This document shows positions 57,824-64,000 of a DNA stretch of 64,000 nt, one piece after another. Source of the DNA: Chinchilla lanigera (Eukaryota > Chordata > Mammalia > Rodentia > Chinchillidae). The notes under the pieces were generated by a model that did no database searches, was not told the origin of the DNA, and saw nothing but the letters and a program-made list of their open reading frames with translations. Both the position numbers and the translations under genes were made by a program. Position 1 is the stretch's first letter. Every line of letters begins with the position of its first letter. The stretch spans positions 2,327,461 to 2,391,460 of the forward strand of contig NW_004955437.1 of assembly GCF_000276665.1 (NCBI RefSeq), given 5' to 3'.

Positions 57824-58039
57824 CTGCGGGAGAGGTAGCGTCAGCCAGGGCAGCGGGAGCCGGAGCTTCCGCCTGACCCCGCCTGGAGATGGCGCGCACG
57901 CCGCCCACCTCCCAGCCTGACGCCAGCCCCCAGGGCAGGCTCACTGGGACAGCACAGCACAAATCTTGACTCTCTCTGCAGCTGGTGACCCTGGGGATGT
58001 CACGGAAGGGCTCTGTGCCTCAGTTTCCCTGTGTCGAAG

Positions 58040-58200
58040 CTAGAGGCGGTATGGCATCATGACTGCCTGGGTTTTAACCCCAGCCCTGCTGGTCACTGCT
58101 AAGTGACCTCAGGCCAGCCCCTGAGCCTCCCAGAGCCTCAGATACACCACGGATGAAGCGACGATAATCAGGCAACTTACTCCTTCAGGTTGCTACAAAC
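58040..58200 (+). mobile_element. MIR SINE remnant
   Basis: 'gactgcctgggttttaaccccagccctgct', 'actgctaagtgacctcaggc' and 'gaagcgacgataatcaggca' in MIR order. A second partial 'gtgcctcagtttccctgtg' lies just before it at 58015. Confidence 0.68.
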
Positions 58201-61074
58201 CACGAGTGTTTAGGCATATACGGTGCTGTCCTCAGGCCACGGGGCTTTGGGAGTTGGTTCTTTTCACTGTGACCACCTCAGAAGGGCTTTCGGAGGGTTA
58301 AATCTGAAAGCCTTTAGTGCCCGCACTGACATCCACATGGGCGCTGGGCTCCCACCTGAGGCCCCTGCCCACCAGGCCCCAGGCAAGGTGGCGGCAACGG
58401 CTGCTCGCAGCAGCCTTGGGACTCATGCCCAGCTGTGTGGCCGCCAGATGTCTACAAAGTGCCACCCAGCCCGTGCCAGCTGTAGACAGGTCTCTCTTGA
58501 GCTGGCAGCGCTGGGCATTATTTACATATTTAAGTCCCGTCCAGTCTGGGTGGAGGCAGCTGAGGACCACCGCATCACACATCACCCACTGCATCTGACA
58601 CAGGAGGAACGGATGGCCCGAAGCCACACAGCGCCCTGCCCTACTGCCACCCAGGAGCTGCGGACACCCAGAGAATGCGACCCTGCACCCAGTGACAGCG
58701 CAGGGCTGTCAACGGGAAAGCACGAGGGATGAATCGGAATGAAGCCAGGGCCCACTGGGCCTCTGGCCTCCTCTGGGTCCCCTCAGAACAGGGTCCTCCC
58801 GAGCCCAGCCAGTGCCTTGGTACCCACCATGCCTGGGCCCCCCAGTGCTGCCCCTTGCACCCCTGGGCCTCCCCTGAGCCTCTGCCCAGGCTCAAAGCCC
58901 CAGTCTGCAAGCGCTCACAACTCCCCCAGCAGACCACCACAGAGAGCCCACGGGAGGCTGAGCAGCCAGGTGCCGGGGCACCCTGGCGACAAGAGGTGCT
59001 CAGCAGGAGCGGCTGCTCTGGCCCAGGGCCACAGGCCACACACACACACACCTGCACAGGCACACACAGCTGCACAGGCCTCTCTGGTCCACCCAGGAGG
59101 CGCTCAGCACCAGAGAGGGGTACAGTCGCCAGGAGCACAGAGTCGTGGGGACAAGGAGCGAGGGTCGCTGGACAGGACTGCGCCACTCCCAGCCCAGGCA
59201 CCGTGGCCACGGCACCGCCGGGCGCTGACGGTGGCGGGCAGGTACCCAGCTCCCTGCTAACGCCTCCATATGGTTTCTTTCCAATTAGAAAGTGGGCCAG
59301 TTGCAACCTTTCTGCCCCAATCTGGGGAGACAGATGGATGGACAGGAGGAAGAGGCTGGACTGGCCGGGGAGGGAGGAGAGGACATGGCGGGGGGTGGGG
59401 GTGGACTAAGTAGGAACTTGGGGCTACTGCTCCCCAGGCTCCAAGGACACCTCTGGCCTGCTTTTTTAGGTGCGACATTCTTGCCAATATACGGGGCGCC
59501 TGGAGGGGGGCAGGTGACACTAATGCACACCAGCGGGGCATTAGGTAATCACATTCCACACGGCCTGCTCTCCATGCCAGGATGGCACCATGCCATCAAT
59601 GTGTGGCTGAGGAAACTGGCGCTCGGGGTAAGGGCTTCTCCAAGGTCTCCAAGGTAGGCACGGAATGGGGTTCGTCAGGCACTTGCAGCCGCATGTGGAG
59701 GAGGGCGGGCAGGGCCTGGGCATGTCCAGCGCAGCCCTGGGGCAGCGCCTGCTGCTGTGCTGCTGCTGCAGGAGGAGGAAGCAAGTGCCTGCGGGTCCCG
59801 GCTCCACTGCCCCGGTCGGGGGCACGAGGCTGGCGCACTGGAGCTCTCCAAGGGACACAACTCGGCTGCCGCACGGCCTCTGCGCAGCTGTTTCCATGGT
59901 CGCCAGCCACAGCCAGGCTGACTGGCGTGGCCCTGGAGAACCAGCCATGCCCGAGCAATCGTGTGCCGGGCACCATGCCAGGCCTGGTCTCGAGGGGTCC
60001 CCACACCCCCTGGGGTAGGCGCTCGTCTCTCCATCAGACAGGTGGCCCCGAAGCGACAACAGCCTAACAAGGCCCGGTGTTCCCCAGGCAGAATGGCCCC
60101 TTGCCCAAAGCCCCCCAAGTCCCCTCCTTCTCACCCTTCAGCTCCTGCACAGTATGCATGGAGAACGGAAGGGCAGCGTCTCCCGTGGTCACACACACGG
60201 CATGAACACGCGACCCAGCCCACGCTGCTGCGGACCACGAGCCACACAGTAGCCCCCAGGGCTCTGTAGCCCAGCCCCTCCCTCACAGCGGGGACCCAGC
60301 CATCACACCCTGGGACAGCGACCTCAAACCCCGCTCACCCCGCACCTCACCCGCCCAGGTCTCAGCAATACAGGGAGGATCCCGGAGCCCACATTGCGCT
60401 AACCTTGATCCCATAAAGCCCCAGAGCCTCAGGGAAAGAGCCTGCTCCCCAGCTCAGGGGAGGCCCCGGGGCCCCCTTCGTGAACCCCCACACTGCTCCC
60501 CAGCCCCTGCCCAGCCTCCCACCAGGACCCTGACAGAACCCAGCGGCCACGTGCCAGCGACAAGCCCTGCAGTCCCAGCCAAGGCAGGGCCACTGCCTGC
60601 CAGGCCGGGGGGCAGGAAGCCACGGCCCCTTGCCAGGGACACCTGAACATATCAAGGCTGTCAGAGCTGGGAGACCCATGGTTCTAAGCAGCACAGAGCA
60701 GAGCCTCAGTCCAAAGAGGGGCGGGGCCTCGCAAACAGCACACAGCACCTGGCACAAGCCCACTCCCACTGGCTCGGTCACTGCCCAGGGGGGTTAGAAC
60801 CCAGGCCAGCCCCAGCCTGCTTCCCTGGAAGTGTTATCCTCACGCTGGTCCCCAGGCTGCACCCGCTGCAGGTCCCCAAGCCTGCCCTCCCCCACCGCCC
60901 CCTCTCCAGTGCCATCCCATCCATCAAAACCGGCTGTCCTTGCCCTGCCTGCCCTGGACATTGATCAAGGCCCATCCACCAGAGCACTGTGAGCCCGTGG
61001 CCATGACCAGCAATGCCGTGCGCCAGTGGACCTAGCTCCAGCACCTCCTCCTCCACACTCCTTCCAGGGACCCG

Positions 61075-61300
61075 GCTCGCAGGCAGGTGACACATACAAA
61101 GGCGCTCACCACAGCGCCACGTGCCACTGCCAAAGCCGGAAACAATCTAAATATTTTACAACAGAAGGGATAAACCGCGATGGGTCCATCCAGTGGGATA
61201 TTAGGTAGTTAAGATGAATAAAGCTGCCCTCACATATCAGCATGACAAGTGCCGAAAACATACATGGGCTGAAAAGAGCAAGTCGCAGCACCGTCTGTCC
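61075..61300 (+). mobile_element. Old L1 3'-end fragment
   Basis: 'ggaaacaatctaaatatttt', 'gggataaaccgcgatgggtc' and 'atcagcatgacaagtgccga' follow the standard L1 3' UTR word order, with many differences. Confidence 0.65.
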
Positions 61301-61384
61301 CACTTCCGCACACCTTGACCACATGGGAGTCTCACCTCCGGACACACATCCGCATACGCAGCCGTGGAGCAGCTGTACGAGGCC

Positions 61385-61485
61385 GGATCTCCGCTACACT
61401 CTGTGTTCTCCCTGGTGCCTAGAACACAGCCTGGCACACACCAGCTTCTCAGTAAATATGTGCCGAGTGACTGAACGAAGACAGG
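61385..61485 (+). mobile_element. L2-like 3'-end remnant
   Basis: 'tggtgcctagaacacagcct', 'agtaaatatgtgccgagtga'. Confidence 0.6.
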
Positions 61486-61647
61486 GAGGAACCACGGGCA
61501 CCCCAAGAAGGGAAGGTAGGGACAGGACTGAGGAGGGCGCCACACTGCAGCCTCCACCCAAGCACATTTCATTTCTTTACAAAATAATCAGAACTGTAAA
61601 CAGAGGACGATCCGTAAAACTTGGAAACCTGGGCCCTGGAACCCGGG

Positions 61648-61737
61648 CTGAACAAAACTTTTATTTTCAATGCTAAGGATCGAACCCAGGGCCTCTAGCA
61701 GGGCTCCGTCACTAAGCTGCACCCCAGCCCTGTCCAG
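61648..61737 (-). mobile_element. ID-type SINE, antisense, in GRM4 intron
   Basis: 'cttttattttcaatgctaaggatcgaacccagggcctc' to 'actaagctgcaccccagccctg'. Confidence 0.87.
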
Positions 61738-62487
61738 AAGAGCCTCCCTCAGTCCTTGCACCAAGGGGCAGCGGAGACTCACGGCCAGCACCTCCTCCAG
61801 CCCAGAGGGGCTCTTACCTTTCGCCAGGTCATCTGGCAGCTGCCCGCCCCCTGCCAGTGGAGCCTGCTTCTTCCTGTCTCCCCACCACTATGCAGGGGAC
61901 AGTCAAGGGTCCCCTGGGCTCACAGCCAAGCCCTTGAGCTCAGGCATCCCTCCGTCGTCCTGCCCACCCTTCCTCAGACCCTGTTCACCTCTCACCCACA
62001 CCATGAGATCCTTCCCAGCCAGCTGGGGCAAGGCTGGGGTCCCCTGCAAGGAGCTCAGCCCCTTCCCGAGACCAGGCACTGCTGCCACAGTGCTGGGGTC
62101 CCCTGTCCACCCTCTTGTCACTCTGAGACCCAGGCTGCTGGCACCGCCCTGCGGCACCCACCCCGCGTCTGCACAGCGCCCAGCACCTCCCAGCATTCAC
62201 TGCGGCGCCCGCACTGCCTAGACAGTGGGTCCTGGGGGCCCAGCAGAGACTCCCCTCCTCTCCCTCTTTCCTTCTGAAAAATTCCTTTTAGATTTAAAAA
62301 AGCAGAAGAACAACAAAGAGATCAGCCCTAGGAAATCAAGTGGAAAAATCTACACTGCAGCAAGATGTAAAGGTGGCACATGGCGATGAGGGAGAGGGAT
62401 GGCCACGCGACCCAAGGGTAGAGGAGGGTCCTCGGGGCTCCAAGGTCCCCAGCGGAGAGGGAGTGTGGGCAGGAGAGAGGCCGGTGT

Positions 62488-62545
62488 GCACACACATGCG
62501 CACACATGCACACGCACACACGCGCATATACACACACACCGTTCT
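62488..62545. repeat. CA-rich repeat in GRM4 intron
   Basis: Alternating 'cacacatgcgcacacatgca' type sequence, purine-pyrimidine alternating. Confidence 0.85.
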
Positions 62546-63654
62546 CTCTCTCTCCCTGCCTCGCCTTCCTACGCTACCCCACCCCACCCCTGCCCCAAAG
62601 TGGCTCTCAGGAGAGGGACCAGAAAGAGCTTCTCAGAGGAGTCAGTGACAAATAAAGTCCTGCTCTGTCTCCCGGGCCGCCCTTCCCTCAGCAGGCCCTG
62701 GTCGGCTGCTGGGGTCTTCCTGCCCGGGACACCTGCAGGGCCTCCTGGACACAGGAAGCTGCCCACGCCTGCTGGACAGAGGGGTGATGGAGTGCCCAGC
62801 TACCAGGGACACACGGGGACAGCCTGGCAGAGACATGAGCACCATGTGGGGACAGTGGCAGTAGGAATCCCAGGGACACCTACACCCGCTCCCAGGGGGC
62901 CCTGCCACACAGCTCTGTGGCTCCCTGAGCTGCCACCCTGTCCCACACGCGGGCCCTGGGCCCCCACAAGGTGCCCAGCGTCGCCTCAGCACGAGGCTCC
63001 ACAGATAGCGCTGCCCTGGCCACGCGCCCAGCCGGCTCTGTGGGGACTCACTTCCTCCACCAGGCGTGCAAAGCAGGAACAAGCGGAGAAAACAGCGAGC
63101 CCGCCGTGCAAATCAGCCGGTCCCCACGGCCGGCCCCACTACAGCTGGGCCCTCGAGAAGGCGAGAGGTGAGACGCCACCTCCCTGCTGCGGTCACTCCA
63201 GCCTGGGGCACACCGCGGCTCCCCGGCAAGAGGTTCGGCAGCGCTGATGCCAAGGGCCATGGCAGGTCAGCGGCCCAGTTTCCCGGTCAGAGCACCCCGT
63301 GCACCCCAGGGGCTGAGGGAGCAGCAGCCCCTGCCTCCTGGCTGCAACTTCAGGTGAGTCCCCATCTGGGAAGCAGGGAGGGACTTCAACTCCACCCTGT
63401 AGGGACAAGGAGAGGGACAGGGACAGACACGAGGTGAACGGAGGTCTGGAGCCACCGCCTCGGGGTGCAGTTTGGGCTGCAGGTAGGAGCCGAGCCCAGG
63501 GCCCTAGAGTCTTCGCCACGCCACCAGTAAGGGCAGCCACTGAGGTCACAGCTCTGGGGACCCAGCACAGGATGTGGGCAGCACCCGGCCACAGCCACAG
63601 GCCCAGGACTGCAGAGGCAGCGCACACGTCCTCCGTGCAGCACTGCCCTCAGCA

Positions 63655-64000
63655 CCACACACACACACACACACACACACATGCACACGGCAGCACACTC
63701 AAACAAAACCACTGCACCCCGCACCCATGGGACACCTCATATACCGAATCCCACAAGGACACACACAGGGCCACACGCAGACACTGACAAACCCCCACAG
63801 CCTCACGCACACACCTGGCCGCACACCTGGGCACATGGCAAGAAAGTGGGGTACGGGGGTGTACCCACCACACGCCTGTGCCCAAGACGAGCACCTGCCC
63901 CCACACACACCACAGACACACACAGCTCACAGTCACACACACACACCACACCCCACACACACCCCATCACACAACCCGCAATCACACGCACACCACACAC
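63655..64000. repeat. (CA)n and CA-rich block at the right edge
   Basis: Pure (CA)n at 63657-63681, then interrupted CA-rich DNA to the end of the window, so its full length is unknown. Confidence 0.88.

Larger units (their letters stand above)
57824..64000 (-). other. GRM4: GRM4 intron (partial, runs off the right edge)
   Basis: No exon recognised. It holds MIR-like pieces (57960-58210, 59530-59650), an L1 3'-end fragment (61075-61300), an L2-like piece (61385-61485), an antisense ID SINE (61648-61737) and CA-rich blocks at 59035-59075, 62488-62545 and 63650-64000. Several long ORFs here (for example 62399-63247 on the plus strand) are low-complexity GC-rich frames without recognisable domains. 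Confidence 0.85.

Noticed and set aside
62399..63247. 282-codon plus-strand frame
   Set aside because: Begins in a CA repeat (HTHAHT runs) and has no domain.
57824..64000. Search for the remaining upstream GRM4 exons (signal peptide, first LBD exons) or the neighbouring HMGA1
   Set aside because: No sequence resembling the mGluR4 N-terminal half or an AT-hook protein was seen on either strand.

Overview
This is nuclear DNA from a placental mammal, most likely a non-murine rodent. It carries one protein-coding gene: the 3' half of GRM4 (metabotropic glutamate receptor 4) on the minus strand. The rodent call rests on many tRNA-Ala-derived ID-type SINEs (internal 'tgtagctcag' A box and 'gttcaattcc' B box), B1-like 7SL SINEs, and composite B1+ID dimers. 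This repeat mix suggests a squirrel- or beaver-related lineage. The species cannot be fixed from the window.

Layout. Positions 1-3470 are a decayed LINE-1 (ORF2 end and 3' UTR) broken up by SINEs. From there to about 31.37 kb is intergenic DNA downstream of GRM4. It holds old SINEs and LINEs, MIR fragments, two minisatellites and several unusually AT-rich, homeodomain-site-rich islands inside GC-rich DNA that look like conserved non-coding elements. It also has a CpG-rich block (21.1-22.6 kb). I found no convincing protein-coding gene there.

GRM4 runs right to left from beyond the right edge. Eight coding exons can be placed to the base from canonical splice sites and continuous phase: 57688-57823, 55459-55613, 54268-54408, 45748-45948, 45422-45558, 41967-42902, 36626-36872 and 32272-32321. 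A 3' UTR follows to tandem poly(A) signals at 31393-31404. Counting back from a 912-residue protein, these exons encode about residues 246-912: the second half of the Venus-flytrap glutamate-binding domain, the cysteine-rich domain, all seven membrane helices and the cytoplasmic tail. The numbering places the known ligand residues Asp312, Lys317 and Lys405 and the glycosylation sites Asn301, Asn454, Asn484 and Asn569 exactly, so the exon set is complete and in frame. The signal peptide, first LBD exons and promoter are outside the window.

The most interesting feature is a 16-bp GC-box minisatellite that starts about 10 bp inside the last intron. It is open in all three frames on the GRM4 sense strand and would give a 77-residue Pro/Arg-rich alternative receptor tail if the intron were retained. 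Other leads are the AT-rich candidate enhancers, two RFX-like X-boxes, a palindromic octamer, pyrimidine-rich RNA tracts beside the 7TM exon and in the 3' UTR, and long GU-rich blocks in the introns. All regulatory claims are inferences from sequence alone.
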